Positions 18,784 to 27,289 of a stretch of 64,000 nt of DNA are shown here, one piece after another (positions within the stretch are counted from its first letter, which is position 1; each line of letters begins with the position of its first letter). The stretch covers positions 6,811,501-6,875,500 of the forward strand of contig NZ_CP150203.1 in assembly GCF_037969725.1 (NCBI RefSeq), in the 5' to 3' direction. A program made the position numbers and the translations under genes. Origin of the DNA: Paenibacillus sp. FSL W8-0426. GTDB taxonomy: Bacteria; Bacillota; Bacilli; Paenibacillales; Paenibacillaceae. The notes beneath the pieces were generated by a model, which made no database searches, had not been told where the DNA came from, and saw only the letters and a list, made by a program, of their open reading frames with translations.

Positions 18784-19542
18784 ATGGAACAATCCAGTAA
18801 GGGCAAATTCTTCGGCAAAAAAGTCGTGATCACGGGAGGCAGCAGTGGAATCGGCCTCACGACAGCGAAGCTGCTAGTGGATGAAGGAGCACACGTGATG
18901 ATTACCGGACGTACTCAGGCGACGCTTGATGCGGCTCGTGAACAACTCGGCAACAACGCAATCGCGTTCTTGAGCGATGCCGCCTCATTGAAGGATATCG
19001 CCGCGTTAGCCGATCAAGTGAAGGTTGAATTCGGAACGATAGATGCCCTGTTCGTTAACGCAGGTGTCACCGGCTTTGTCCCGTTCGAGTCAACAACCGA
19101 GGAAACGTACGACGAGATTTTTACGGTCAACGCCAAAGGGTCGTACTTTACCGTACAAAAACTCTCTCCACTTCTAAGCACAGGAAGCGGGGTAGTACTG
19201 ACTACTTCAATCGTAAACGTTGTGGGTCTCCCGATGCTCAGTGCGTATGCAGCTAGTAAAGCGGCGCTGCGCTCCATGACTCGAAGCCTGGCACGCGAGT
19301 TATTGCCTCGAAATATTCGCGTCAACGCAGTCAGTCCTGGCGTCATTGACACAGGTATCTTAGAGAAGGCGATGCCGAAAGAAGCTGCCGAACAGACAAA
19401 GGCACAGATGACACAGCAGATCCCGATGCTGCGTTTAGGCGATCCCGTCGAGGTTGCCAAAGTCGTAGCATTCCTAGCATTTGATGCTACCTATACCACC
19501 GGGGCTGAGTTCCCCGTCGACGGAGGCGGCTCCCAGATCTAA
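18784..19542 (+). CDS. SDR-family oxidoreductase
   Basis: 252 residues, classical SDR. TGGSSGIG at 17-24, TGR after beta-2 (NADP-type), VNAG at 91-94, catalytic S142, Y155, K159, and a C-terminal TGAEFPVDGGGSQI, the usual FabG-like end. ATG at 18784 with AAGGGAGGA seven to eight bases upstream. Controlled by a palindrome-covered promoter facing a TetR gene. A second, unrelated SDR follows on the same strand. Substrate unknown. Confidence 0.9.
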   Translation: MEQSSKGKFFGKKVVITGGSSGIGLTTAKLLVDEGAHVMITGRTQATLDAAREQLGNNAIAFLSDAASLKDIAALADQVKVEFGTIDALFVNAGVTGFVPFESTTEETYDEIFTVNAKGSYFTVQKLSPLLSTGSGVVLTTSIVNVVGLPMLSAYAASKAALRSMTRSLARELLPRNIRVNAVSPGVIDTGILEKAMPKEAAEQTKAQMTQQIPMLRLGDPVEVAKVVAFLAFDATYTTGAEFPVDGGGSQI

Positions 19543-19572
19543 GGAATCCAGCATCTAACCCTGTGACCATGC

Positions 19573-19609
19573 GGCCGGTTCGCTTCCGTGACTACGGGGA
19601 ACCGGCCGA
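19573..19609 (+). terminator. Hairpin between two SDR genes
   Basis: GGCCGGTT and AACCGGCC form a perfect outer stem with an inner CCGT/ACGG stem. There is no T run, so it may be a weak terminator or an mRNA 3' protection structure. Confidence 0.4.
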
Positions 19610-19699
19610 TGTCTTGCGTTTGGAGAGTTGGCAATCCCAGAACAAGACCCGGGACGCATACGCTTGAGCGTATTTTGAAATATGAGGGGGGGACATCCA

Positions 19700-20566
19700 T
19701 TGAATACGAATCAACGGGAACATATCGCATTGATTACAGGCACGAGCCAGGGAATCGGCTTGGCACTAGCCCGAAAACTTCTATCGCAGAACTGGCAGGT
19801 CATTACTTTGAACCGTTCCGATTTACCGGCGGACGATATGCTCATACAAAATGCCCTCAAGAACGGATGGCTCCGAACCTATAAAGTGAAGGATCTCACC
19901 GATTATGGCAGCTTGAGACACACTTTGGAAGAAATCAAAAGCAAGGAGCAGCGGATCGATATGTTGTTCAACAACGCCGGAGGAGGCTTAAGTGAACTGC
20001 GCTATTCGAAACAAGGCCGCGAAATGCATTATGAGTTGTTGACGGTCGTTCCTTATATCATTCTGATGGAATTGAAAGAGCTTTTGAAAAAAGGCAGTTT
20101 AAAAACGGTGATTAACACTTCATCGCAGGTGTTTAGATTTACGAAGGAGTTTTCGATCGAAAACTTGGAGCATCCCACAACCTTCCGCAAAATGTACGGC
20201 CCTTATGCAACTTCAAAGCTGGCTCTTTCGTTGTGGACCCAAGCCGTCGCACCACAACTTGCCAAGGAAGGCATCAAGATCCGCAGTGTTGATCCGGGAA
20301 TTAATAACACGCTAAGAAAAGGGAAAGATTCCGGGCTGACCGGATCGTTTGGACTGTTTATGAAGCTCTTTGCCTCTCCGCCTACCCATGGCGCCAACCT
20401 GTTATTTGAAGCAGCCCTCGGTAAACACCGCAATGAAACCGGCGTGTTTTTGTTGAAAGATCGGGTGACCGACTTGAAGTTTACAGAGCACGCGCAGGGT
20501 GTGCTGGACAGAATCTCCGACATATATAGCCGTGAGTTTCTTGGTGGGAGTGTTCTTCATGGCTGA
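19700..20566 (+). CDS. SDR-family NAD(P)-dependent oxidoreductase
   Basis: 288 residues. TGTSQGIG at 13-20, NNAG at 91-94, S151/S152 region (NTSSQVF) and Y169-x3-K173 in YGPYATSK. The insert between the Ser and Tyr (about 16 residues) and the long C-terminus resemble WW-domain-oxidoreductase or retinol-dehydrogenase-like SDRs instead of FabG. I chose TTG at 19700 because GGGGGGG lies seven bases upstream; the ATG at 19682 precedes that site. Follows the TetR-controlled SDR by about 160 bp, with a hairpin between. An alpha/beta hydrolase remnant follows directly. Confidence 0.83.
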   Translation: MNTNQREHIALITGTSQGIGLALARKLLSQNWQVITLNRSDLPADDMLIQNALKNGWLRTYKVKDLTDYGSLRHTLEEIKSKEQRIDMLFNNAGGGLSELRYSKQGREMHYELLTVVPYIILMELKELLKKGSLKTVINTSSQVFRFTKEFSIENLEHPTTFRKMYGPYATSKLALSLWTQAVAPQLAKEGIKIRSVDPGINNTLRKGKDSGLTGSFGLFMKLFASPPTHGANLLFEAALGKHRNETGVFLLKDRVTDLKFTEHAQGVLDRISDIYSREFLGGSVLHG

Positions 20567-20590
20567 GTTCCAGAAGAACGTTGCTTAGGA

Positions 20591-20722
20591 GACGATTTTC
20601 CGAGGCCATTTAAGGAGCCGACCGCTCACATCCATCGGCTAGCCAGCGTGGGTCATTACTGCCTGAAGGACGCGACGGACGAGATCGGACATCTCATTGC
20701 AGACTTCATCCGACCTCATTGA
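20591..20722 (+). pseudogene. C-terminal remnant of an alpha/beta hydrolase
   Basis: This frame reads DDFPRPFKEPTAHIHRLAS, then VGHYCLKDATDEIGHLIADFI, ending in RPH and a stop. The VGHYCLKDATDEI segment matches the catalytic-His loop and last helix of haloalkane-dehalogenase-like hydrolases (GHF-QEDAPEE type). No start or nucleophile elbow precedes it: the upstream SDR ends 24 bp earlier and the frame is closed by a stop at 20564-20566. I read it as the leftover 3' end of a deleted gene. Confidence 0.6.
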
Positions 20723-20747
20723 AGGCTTCTGTCGGGATATCGCTTTA

Positions 20748-20776
20748 AGGGACACCCTTATGGGTGCCCCCTTCAT
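20748..20776 (+). terminator. Terminator-like hairpin
   Basis: GGG-CACCC and GGGTG-CCC pair around TTAT, followed by CCTTCATCGGTT. It lies after the hydrolase remnant and between convergent genes. Confidence 0.45.
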
Positions 20777-20947
20777 CGGTTGTGAGTATGCCTCATTTTT
20801 ATGGCGGACTCACCTTGTCTAATGTAACCTGGAGTCCCCCTAATAAGGTTATTGAGCCAGCACCCGCAACAACTTCCTCCTCTATTGCCCACCTTCTAGA
20901 CAACTCCTCCTAATCAAAGTCTCGCTTTCCTTCACCGTACAAGAAAC

Positions 20948-21697
20948 TTAAACCAGAGTAGATCCGCCATCTACGACAATGATTTGACCGGTGGAATATT
21001 TCTCGCGCATTAAGTAAAGAAATGCCTCAGCACCGTCCTCCGGTTCGCCGACTCGCCCAACCGGCAATGATTTCCCAGCATCTTCATACATCGCGTTCCG
21101 GTGTTCCTCTGGAATACCGTCCCACAACTCGGTACGCATAAGGCCGAAGCAAACGGCGTTGACGCGAAGCGGACTCAGCTCGACGGCCAACGCCCTGGTG
21201 AGTGACTCAACAGCGCCGCATATGCTGGCTGAGACAGTAAACCCCTTCTGCGGACGAACTCCGGCAACGCCCGAAGTCAACGTAATTGACCCTCCCCTTC
21301 TGATGTTTCGGCTGCCGTATTTGGCGGCCATAAACGCTCCCCAGTATCGCACGTTAAACAATCGGCGTGCTGTATCGACATCGGTGGTGCCCAGACTTTC
21401 AACCATCAATGGGTCGCCGGCAGTAAAGACCAAGTGATCGAATTCCCCGATTTCGCTGAAAAATTGACGAACTTGTTCCTCATCTGTCAGATCAATCGCA
21501 TACCCTTGGGTACCTTCGGGCAAACGCGAAACGGCACGGTCAGCTTTTTCTTTTTGACTGGACACGACGACTAAGGATGCTCCTTCACATGCAGCGGCTT
21601 CCGCTGCCGCAAACCCGATTCCGGACGTTCCTCCAAGAACAACAACACGTTTGCCTTTGAAACTATACCCACGTTCGATCTGTTCTGATTTCACCAT
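20948..21697 (-). CDS. Atypical SDR lacking the YxxxK catalytic pair
   Basis: 249 residues with an intact Rossmann start (GGTSGIG at 22-28), SSQ after beta-2, a TAG in place of NAG, and S142. At the place where Tyr and Lys normally sit (155 and 159) the sequence is VSASICGAVESL, giving V155 and I159. The C-terminus is normal (TGQIIVVDGGSTLV). Such YxxxK-less SDRs form a recognised subgroup and may use other residues or act non-enzymatically. ATG at 21697 with AAGGAGA six bases upstream. Divergent from an MmyB-type regulator, a pairing typical of these SDRs. Confidence 0.85.
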   Translation of the reverse strand: MVKSEQIERGYSFKGKRVVVLGGTSGIGFAAAEAAACEGASLVVVSSQKEKADRAVSRLPEGTQGYAIDLTDEEQVRQFFSEIGEFDHLVFTAGDPLMVESLGTTDVDTARRLFNVRYWGAFMAAKYGSRNIRRGGSITLTSGVAGVRPQKGFTVSASICGAVESLTRALAVELSPLRVNAVCFGLMRTELWDGIPEEHRNAMYEDAGKSLPVGRVGEPEDGAEAFLYLMREKYSTGQIIVVDGGSTLV

Positions 21698-21806
21698 AAA
21701 TTCTCCTTCGTATTCTATGATTGGACTGACCTTGCAATATGATTCTCTTCAGCCGCGAACAGCTAATCCATGCGAACGGTACAGCTTGTCTTATCTCCGA
21801 CTCTCC

Positions 21807-21835
21807 TTCACGACGGAAGATAAGTAGATTATAAT
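21807..21835 (+). promoter_or_regulatory. Promoter of the MmyB-type regulator
   Basis: TTCACG at 21807-21812, a 17-base spacer and TATAAT at 21830-21835, about 90 bp before the start codon. The -10 is perfect; the -35 matches four of six. Confidence 0.55.
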
Positions 21836-21926
21836 GAGTCATAAAATCGGCAAATAGGTCTGGATTTATAGTATTGCCGTGAACACTGCTATAAATTCTA
21901 TCACCCTATGGAGAGGGAACTTCGTG

Positions 21927-22754
21927 ATGAATGATGAAAGAAGACGTAAACAATTGGCTGACTTTCTCCGGTCACGCCGCTTGCGTTTATCCCCGATAGA
22001 GGCGGGTCTGCTGGTTGAAACATCGCGCCGTCGCATAACGGGCTTAAGACGGGAGGAAGTCGCGAGCTTATCAGGCATTTCCTTGCCGTGGTATACCGCA
22101 CTGGAGCAAGGCCGGGACATTCATGTGTCTGAGCAAGTCTTGGAAAGCTTGGTACGAACATTACGGCTTAACAGCGACGAACGCAACCACCTGCTCGTAT
22201 TGGCCAATCATTCCTCGCTTCCTCAGCCAAAAGCGAATGATTCCGTCCCCACTTCCCTGCAGCGGATTCTGGACAGAATGGGGACCTACCCGGCCTACAT
22301 TATCGATAGGCACTGGAACGTTCTCGCATGGAACCGAATATCAGGTACGCTGTGCGGAGACTTAAGCCGAGCCCCGGAGCTTGAAAGAAATATGCTCTGG
22401 CGCGTCTTCGAGGTAGAGGAGAACAAGTCTCGGATCGTTAACTGGGAGAATGTCGCCTCTACGATGGTGGCTCATTTCAGAAATCGGTTTGCCTTGTATA
22501 TGAACGATTCGTGGTACCAAGAGCTATTCGACAAGTTATATGACAGAAGCGAAGAGTTCAAGACGTTATGGGATCGACAAGAGGTTTCCGGTATATTGGA
22601 AGGGGAACAAATAATCCGTCTTCCAGAAGCTGGCCTGCTGACTTTCCGTTACCATACGTTTACAATCTCTGAAAGCAGCGCTTTTGCAATGAGGGTGTTC
22701 ACGCCACTTGAAAACTCGGGGACCGACGAACAGTTGGAAGAATTGCTAAAGTAA
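21927..22754 (+). CDS. XRE/MmyB-type HTH regulator
   Basis: 275 residues. The N-terminal HTH_31/XRE domain (about 5-75) carries LADFLRSRRLRLSP, TGLRREEVASLSGISLPWYTALEQGRD, the hallmark of this actinobacterial/Firmicute family. The C-terminal MmyB-like ligand-binding domain (about 100-270) has YIIDRHWNVLAWN and NMLWRVF, a PAS-like fold that in homologues binds fatty-acid-like ligands. I chose ATG 21927; GGAGAGGG lies about nine bases upstream. Divergent from the YxxxK-less SDR, its likely target. Confidence 0.88.
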   Translation: MNDERRRKQLADFLRSRRLRLSPIEAGLLVETSRRRITGLRREEVASLSGISLPWYTALEQGRDIHVSEQVLESLVRTLRLNSDERNHLLVLANHSSLPQPKANDSVPTSLQRILDRMGTYPAYIIDRHWNVLAWNRISGTLCGDLSRAPELERNMLWRVFEVEENKSRIVNWENVASTMVAHFRNRFALYMNDSWYQELFDKLYDRSEEFKTLWDRQEVSGILEGEQIIRLPEAGLLTFRYHTFTISESSAFAMRVFTPLENSGTDEQLEELLK

Positions 22755-22844
22755 GTTCATCCTCCCAAAACAACATTTCTTTGCTGCCGCAGTTTTCTGC
22801 ATGAAGGCCCTATGTTATCGTGAATGAAAAAGTACCGCACATGC

Positions 22845-22900
22845 AAAAACCGCACGAATCCTGATCACGCTAGGTGGCCGGACTCGGGCGGTTTTCATTT
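22845..22900. terminator. Bidirectional terminator between convergent regulators
   Basis: AAAACCGC-CGA-TCC pairs with GGA-TCG-GCGGTTTT with two mismatches; A-rich on one side, T-rich on the other. Serves both the MmyB gene and the AraC gene that converge here. Confidence 0.7.
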
Positions 22901-22907
22901 TGAACAG

Positions 22908-23813
22908 CTAAATCTTCTTTTTTACCGGCCGTAACACTGCATAACCATATCCCTCTGGAAAATGCCGCTGGTAATCCTGTTTGATCTCCTCATCCCATTC
23001 ATATCCCATTTCTTCGGGGTCGAATTTCGATGCAGCTTCTTCAACGGTTCTCATCACTGCACCATTATCCTTCAGGTAATCGAACGGCGGGTGGAAAAAG
23101 ACCAGGTACTCCGATTCCGGAATATCCCTGCATTCCATTCCTGCCGGAATGGGTCCATCGTATTCCGATGAAACAGGGATTCCATACAAGTATCCCTTCT
23201 GACCGTTCTGATAAAACCATCCTGCCGTCTGACCGAGCTGTCCGGGGAGGACGTGGTTCGACATACTCTCTAAAGTGCCACTGATTTCATCACAATTGTG
23301 GCCATTGTTCCAGAAATCTCCGTAGTTTTGTACACAAATGTCCCAGATGCCGATAAATTTGTGCGCCGGAATGAACTCGACTTTGATCCCAACCGGTTGC
23401 AAATGTACATTGCTCATCTTTTCGCGCTCCTTGATCCAATAATGATAAGGCGAGAATACCTCCTGACGAATAGCCAGCTTAATAGGCCTGGGCGCTTTTC
23501 GGTAGGCTGTCGGAGTAAGCTGAAAAGCCTTGCTGAATGCTCGTGTAAACGCTTCTTGTGATGAAAATCCGTACTTTACGGCAATATCCAGAATCCGCTG
23601 GTCCGTGTCACGGAGCTCCAAGGCGGCACGACTGATTCTTCGGGTCCAGACGTAATCGCGTAATGTCATTCCAGTTAATTGGTTGAACTGCCTGGAACAA
23701 TAATAGGGGGAATACCCGAGCTGCTCCGACATTTTTAATAGAGAGCTGCTCTCTGTTATATTAGCCTCCACCCAATCCACCATAAGCTGCACCATTTCGT
23801 TCCATTCGTACAT
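22908..23813 (-). CDS. AraC-family regulator with GyrI-like effector domain
   Basis: 301 residues with the reverse layout of most AraC proteins. The HTH is N-terminal (about 5-105: LLKMSEQLGYSPYYCSRQFNQLTGMTLRDYVWTRRISRAALEL, then ILDIAVKYGFSSQEAFTRAFSKAFQLTPTAYRK). The C-terminal half (about 140-300) is a GyrI-like/Rob-type small-molecule-binding domain with AGWFYQNGQKGYLYGIPV and IPESEYLVFFHPPF. Rob/BltR-like architecture suggests a drug or small-molecule sensor. I use ATG 23813, preceded by GGAAAGGAGGGAAGA; the earlier start at 23843 is upstream of that site. Confidence 0.88.
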   Translation of the reverse strand: MYEWNEMVQLMVDWVEANITESSSLLKMSEQLGYSPYYCSRQFNQLTGMTLRDYVWTRRISRAALELRDTDQRILDIAVKYGFSSQEAFTRAFSKAFQLTPTAYRKAPRPIKLAIRQEVFSPYHYWIKEREKMSNVHLQPVGIKVEFIPAHKFIGIWDICVQNYGDFWNNGHNCDEISGTLESMSNHVLPGQLGQTAGWFYQNGQKGYLYGIPVSSEYDGPIPAGMECRDIPESEYLVFFHPPFDYLKDNGAVMRTVEEAASKFDPEEMGYEWDEEIKQDYQRHFPEGYGYAVLRPVKKKI

Positions 23814-23949
23814 GGACGTCTTCCCTCCTTTCCCCTCAATCATATCACCAGCCTTTGTGACATATTTGATTCCAGTTGCATAACAAAAGCTTGTCTGTAA
23901 CGGTTAAGTTTTTGGGCCCTCATTTGTGGTAACAGACCAAAAGCGAGAA

Positions 23950-23985
23950 ATGGCGGAGCAGGGATGAACTCCCTGGCGCCGCCAT
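23950..23985 (-). terminator. Terminator-like hairpin downstream of a VOC gene
   Basis: ATGGCGG...GGG pairs with CCC...CCGCCAT. On the minus strand a TTCTCGCTTTT tract follows. Confidence 0.45.
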
Positions 23986-24072
23986 TCCTTTAATTCTGCT
24001 GATTTTTTTATAAAGTGAACTGAACTCGAATCGCTGCTTTTTAAGCTCTGACAATTTCTTGGAATGTATTTC

Positions 24073-24486
24073 TTAGGCATTCTCCGCCGTAACGGGGTTA
24101 ACTGCAAAGAGGGAATGAATGTTGCCTTCTGGATCTGCAAAGAAGCCCGTGGTGTGCCCCCAGGACGTCACCTTCGGCGCTGTTATCCCTGTAGCCCCTT
24201 TTGAAACAAAATCATCATACATCACATAGACATCCTCAGGAGAATCACATTCGAAGTTAAGCTCAAAAGCTTGCCCTCTACGCTCTTCTACAAAAGAATG
24301 GTGGCCGTTTGTGTTATCCGCCATTAAGGGTGCCGCGAAAATGGCCAGACGAACGCCATCATTCTCAAATTCAGTGTAATGTTCTTCTTCTACAAGAACC
24401 TTAAATCCCAGGACATCACGATAAAATCTAGTCAATCTAGGGACATCAAGCGCCAAAACAGTGATTCCTTCTAATTTTACTCTCAT
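24073..24486 (-). CDS. Glyoxalase/VOC-superfamily protein
   Basis: 137 residues of a typical bacterial VOC protein. ITVLALDVPRLTRFYRDVLGFKVLVEEEHYTEFEND gives the first half and FECDSPEDVYVMYDDFVSKGATGITAPKVTSWGHTTGFFADPEGNIHSLFAV the second; the D-PEGN turn and following metal-site region are intact. Could be a bleomycin/fosfomycin-like resistance or dioxygenase-like protein, but no specific family is evident. ATG at 24486; a GGAGGGG lies about 17 bases upstream and GCAGG nearer. Confidence 0.8.
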   Translation of the reverse strand: MRVKLEGITVLALDVPRLTRFYRDVLGFKVLVEEEHYTEFENDGVRLAIFAAPLMADNTNGHHSFVEERRGQAFELNFECDSPEDVYVMYDDFVSKGATGITAPKVTSWGHTTGFFADPEGNIHSLFAVNPVTAENA

Positions 24487-24947
24487 GCCTATACCTGCAC
24501 CCCTCCAGCATCAATTTAATCAAATTCTGTCATCGGATATCATTACTATGAAATATTATATATCATCCTCATCCAATCTTACATATTAAAGTATAATATA
24601 CAAAGTCTTCCTCAACCTTCGGTACGGTTCTCCGTGCTGTCCAATCTCCCTCTCGGAATGGAATTCCTCCAGAATCATTTTCGATACCTGCCGGCTTAAC
24701 GGGGTGTCGGCGAACCGCTTAAGTCGAGAAGCATTCTCCAAAGCATGTCGCGTAAAGGGAATGGTTACTACAATACCAAACGGTTGAAGGCAAAAATAAA
24801 AATGAGCCCGGTACAGTACCGAACTCATTTTGAGAAAGCTGCCTGATGAAATCACCGCGTCTAACTTTTGGGGGGCACTTCAATCATATGGCTTTTTCTT
24901 TTTCAGCGACTTGGCCCAATCGTATATCAAAATTCCTACATTTAGAA
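24487..24947. other. Intergenic region with one terminator
   Basis: Apart from the terminator at 24798-24831 I see nothing convincing. A minus-strand open frame at 24586-24855 runs through that terminator and lacks a ribosome binding site. Confidence 0.45.
24798..24831 (-). terminator. Terminator of the exported-protein/sigma-factor locus
   Basis: AAAATGAG and CTCATTTT enclose a second GGTAC/GTACC stem. On the minus strand it is followed by TTTTTATTTTTG. It lies about 117 bases after the last gene of the locus. Confidence 0.75.
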
Positions 24948-26021
24948 TTAGTTGTTTAATAATTTTGGTTGCTCATTTGCAGGCCCTACGATCGTGTTTC
25001 CGCCGAAACTGAGATGCTGACCATACTTCTCTACGATAAAGCTGTTAAACGATCCATCTGCATTCATTGTGGCAATGACTGTGGGAGCCCCTTTTTTGGT
25101 GAACGTCATTTGATCCTTGTCCCATGCATTTGTTCCTCTTGCTCCCTTATATCCTTTCAAATCCAGATTTAGCATCGTTTTTGCGTCTTTCACTGCATTC
25201 TTCATTAATGTATCCAACGTCAGATTCTTGATCTTTGCATCTTTTGCTTTTTCATCCTTTTGGAATTCTTCGTAATTATCTATGCTTTTACCATTACTAT
25301 GATGTACGCCGGCTTGGAGCAGTTCCAGCGTTTGTTCTTCAATGGCAAAGCTCACATTCATCGTTTTTGATTTATACTTATATTGATACACATTCGGTTT
25401 GCCATCGAGGACAAACACACGATCCAACTTTTCTCCTTTCTTGACCTTACCATTGGTAAGCTTGGATAATACCTGAGCAGCCTTCTTCTGCACGCTTGCC
25501 GGGGCATCGTCAGGTGCATAATTTACGCCATGCAGCTCTCCGTTGTCTTCCATATAAACTTGTTTATTTTGTTTGGCATTCGATGAGATGGTACCCACAT
25601 AGTAAGTTGACTCTGAGATATCCACATACTTTGGTGTTTCCCCTGGGAACAATGCTTCCCACGTTTCCTTCAGTTTGGTTTGATATTTCCCACCGTTTAA
25701 CTCTTCATAATTGATTTTAATACTGATATTTTCGAGCTTTCCATTCTTTTTATAAGAAATCGTATCATATTTGAAATTCTCTCTTTTAAAATTCACAAAA
25801 TCTTTCATGGCTGTTCCCTGAACTAACTTATAGGTATTTCCTGTTAGCTCTTTCAGTTTATCCTGAGCCTGCTGCATAAGCTTTTGATCCACCTTAACAT
25901 CCTGTGAAGCATTGATATTTACCTTGTTAGGCGAATCTGCCTGAACAGGTGTTTGGCACCCCAGCAAACTTCCTGATAATAAGGCTACTCCGAGTAAAGG
26001 GAAAATTTTCTTTTTGTTCAT
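24948..26021 (-). CDS. Lipoprotein resembling the anti-sigma-factor ectodomain
   Basis: 357 residues. The N-terminus is a lipoprotein signal with a clear lipobox (LSGSLLGCQT, lipidated Cys at about 22). The rest is a folded extracellular domain of no named family that I recognise. It aligns along its length with the ectodomain of the membrane protein at 27290-28351: LKETWEALFPGE matches LQKVWNEIFPQG, PNVYQYKYKSKTMNVSFAI matches PVYKFVYHTHEGSILIDV, and KDAKTMLNLDLKGY...MTFTKKGAPTVIA matches KQAKAWMNLDLADY...LTFTKEGSPDVTA. A close paralogue lies directly upstream. ATG at 26021 with AAAGGAG upstream. Probably a secreted antagonist, co-sensor or product of the sigma regulon; inferred. Confidence 0.8.
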   Translation of the reverse strand: MNKKKIFPLLGVALLSGSLLGCQTPVQADSPNKVNINASQDVKVDQKLMQQAQDKLKELTGNTYKLVQGTAMKDFVNFKRENFKYDTISYKKNGKLENISIKINYEELNGGKYQTKLKETWEALFPGETPKYVDISESTYYVGTISSNAKQNKQVYMEDNGELHGVNYAPDDAPASVQKKAAQVLSKLTNGKVKKGEKLDRVFVLDGKPNVYQYKYKSKTMNVSFAIEEQTLELLQAGVHHSNGKSIDNYEEFQKDEKAKDAKIKNLTLDTLMKNAVKDAKTMLNLDLKGYKGARGTNAWDKDQMTFTKKGAPTVIATMNADGSFNSFIVEKYGQHLSFGGNTIVGPANEQPKLLNN

Positions 26022-26100
26022 ATCAATGAACTCCTTTCTTTTACTACCTCATGGTTATACTGAAATATAAGTGCATCTCCAAGCCGCTTTTCAATACATA

Positions 26101-27174
26101 TCAGTCAATTAACAATTTGAGTTCTTCATTTGGAGGACCTGCGATAGTCATTCCGTAAAAATCGATTTCCTGATTATACTTATCAATGGTAAAGCTGCTA
26201 AACGATCCGTCTTTATTAAATCTGGCAGTAACTGAAGGCGCCCCTTCTTTGGTGAACGTCATATAATCTTCATCCCATGCATCTGCACTTCTTTCTCCCT
26301 TATATCCTTTCAAATCCAGATCCAACATCGTTTTTGCGTCTTTCATTGCGTTCTTCATTAAAGTGTCCAATGTCAACTTCTTCATCTCTGTACTCTTTTC
26401 TTTTTCTCGTTCCTGGAATTCTTCATAACTATCTACACCTTTACCATCAGTATGGTGTACATCGACTTGGAGCAGTTCCAGCGTTTGTTCTTCAATGGCA
26501 AAGCTCACATTCATCGTTTTTGATTTATACTTATATTGATACACATTCGGTTTGCCATCGAGGACATACATACGATCCAACTTGGCCCCCTGCTCGACAT
26601 TTCCATCGGTAAGCTTGGAGAATACCTGATCAGCCTTCTTCTGCACGCTTGCCGGGGCATTGTCAGGAGCATAATTTACGCCATAAACATCGCCATTCTC
26701 TTGCATATAAATTTGCTTGTTTTGCATAGCATTCGATGAGATTGTACCCTCATAGTAGATTGACTCTGAGATATTCACATATTTCGGTTCTTCCCCTGGG
26801 AACAAAGCTTTCCACGTTTCCTTCAGTTTGGTTTGATATTTTCCACCGTTTAAATCTTCATAATTGATTTTAATACTGAACGTTTCGAGCTTTCCATTCA
26901 TGTTATAAGCAATAATATCGTCTTTGAAGTTCTCTCTTTTAAATTGGATAGCATCTTTCGTAGCCGTTCCTTGAATTAACGTATACGTATTTCCTGTCAA
27001 TTCTTTAAGTTTATCCTGAGCCTTTTGCATAGGGGTTTGCTCTGATTTAGCACCTTGTTCGATGTTTGAATTTACGTTGTTATATGCATTTGATTGATTC
27101 GACGTATCAAATCCAAGCAAACTCCCTGATAATAAGGCTGCTCCGATGATAGGAAAAATTATTTTTTTGTTCAT
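26101..27174 (-). CDS. Paralogue of the exported protein, lipobox Cys replaced
   Basis: 357 residues, the same length and most of the same sequence as the neighbour at 24948-26021 (long identical runs around QNKQ(V/I)YM, APDDAPASVQKKA and PNVYQYKYKSKTMNV). The signal region is nearly identical, but LLGC has become LLGFDTS, so no lipobox Cys remains. The protein is therefore either released after ordinary signal-peptide cleavage or kept as an N-terminal membrane anchor. ATG at 27174 with AAAGGAG upstream. The two genes are 79 bp apart and clearly arose by tandem duplication. Confidence 0.8.
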   Translation of the reverse strand: MNKKIIFPIIGAALLSGSLLGFDTSNQSNAYNNVNSNIEQGAKSEQTPMQKAQDKLKELTGNTYTLIQGTATKDAIQFKRENFKDDIIAYNMNGKLETFSIKINYEDLNGGKYQTKLKETWKALFPGEEPKYVNISESIYYEGTISSNAMQNKQIYMQENGDVYGVNYAPDNAPASVQKKADQVFSKLTDGNVEQGAKLDRMYVLDGKPNVYQYKYKSKTMNVSFAIEEQTLELLQVDVHHTDGKGVDSYEEFQEREKEKSTEMKKLTLDTLMKNAMKDAKTMLDLDLKGYKGERSADAWDEDYMTFTKEGAPSVTARFNKDGSFSSFTIDKYNQEIDFYGMTIAGPPNEELKLLID

Positions 27175-27289
27175 ATGAATAAACTCCTTTATTTTTTATT
27201 TACTTACACACAGTTTTTAATGGAACTCTTCAGCCACGTTGAAATAAATCTATGAAATCAGCAGTCACCACCCCCTCTCATTGCATTGA

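Noticed and set aside
24586..24855. 89-residue minus-strand frame
   Set aside because: Its start region coincides with a strong terminator and no binding site is present; it could be a gene remnant but nothing identifies it.
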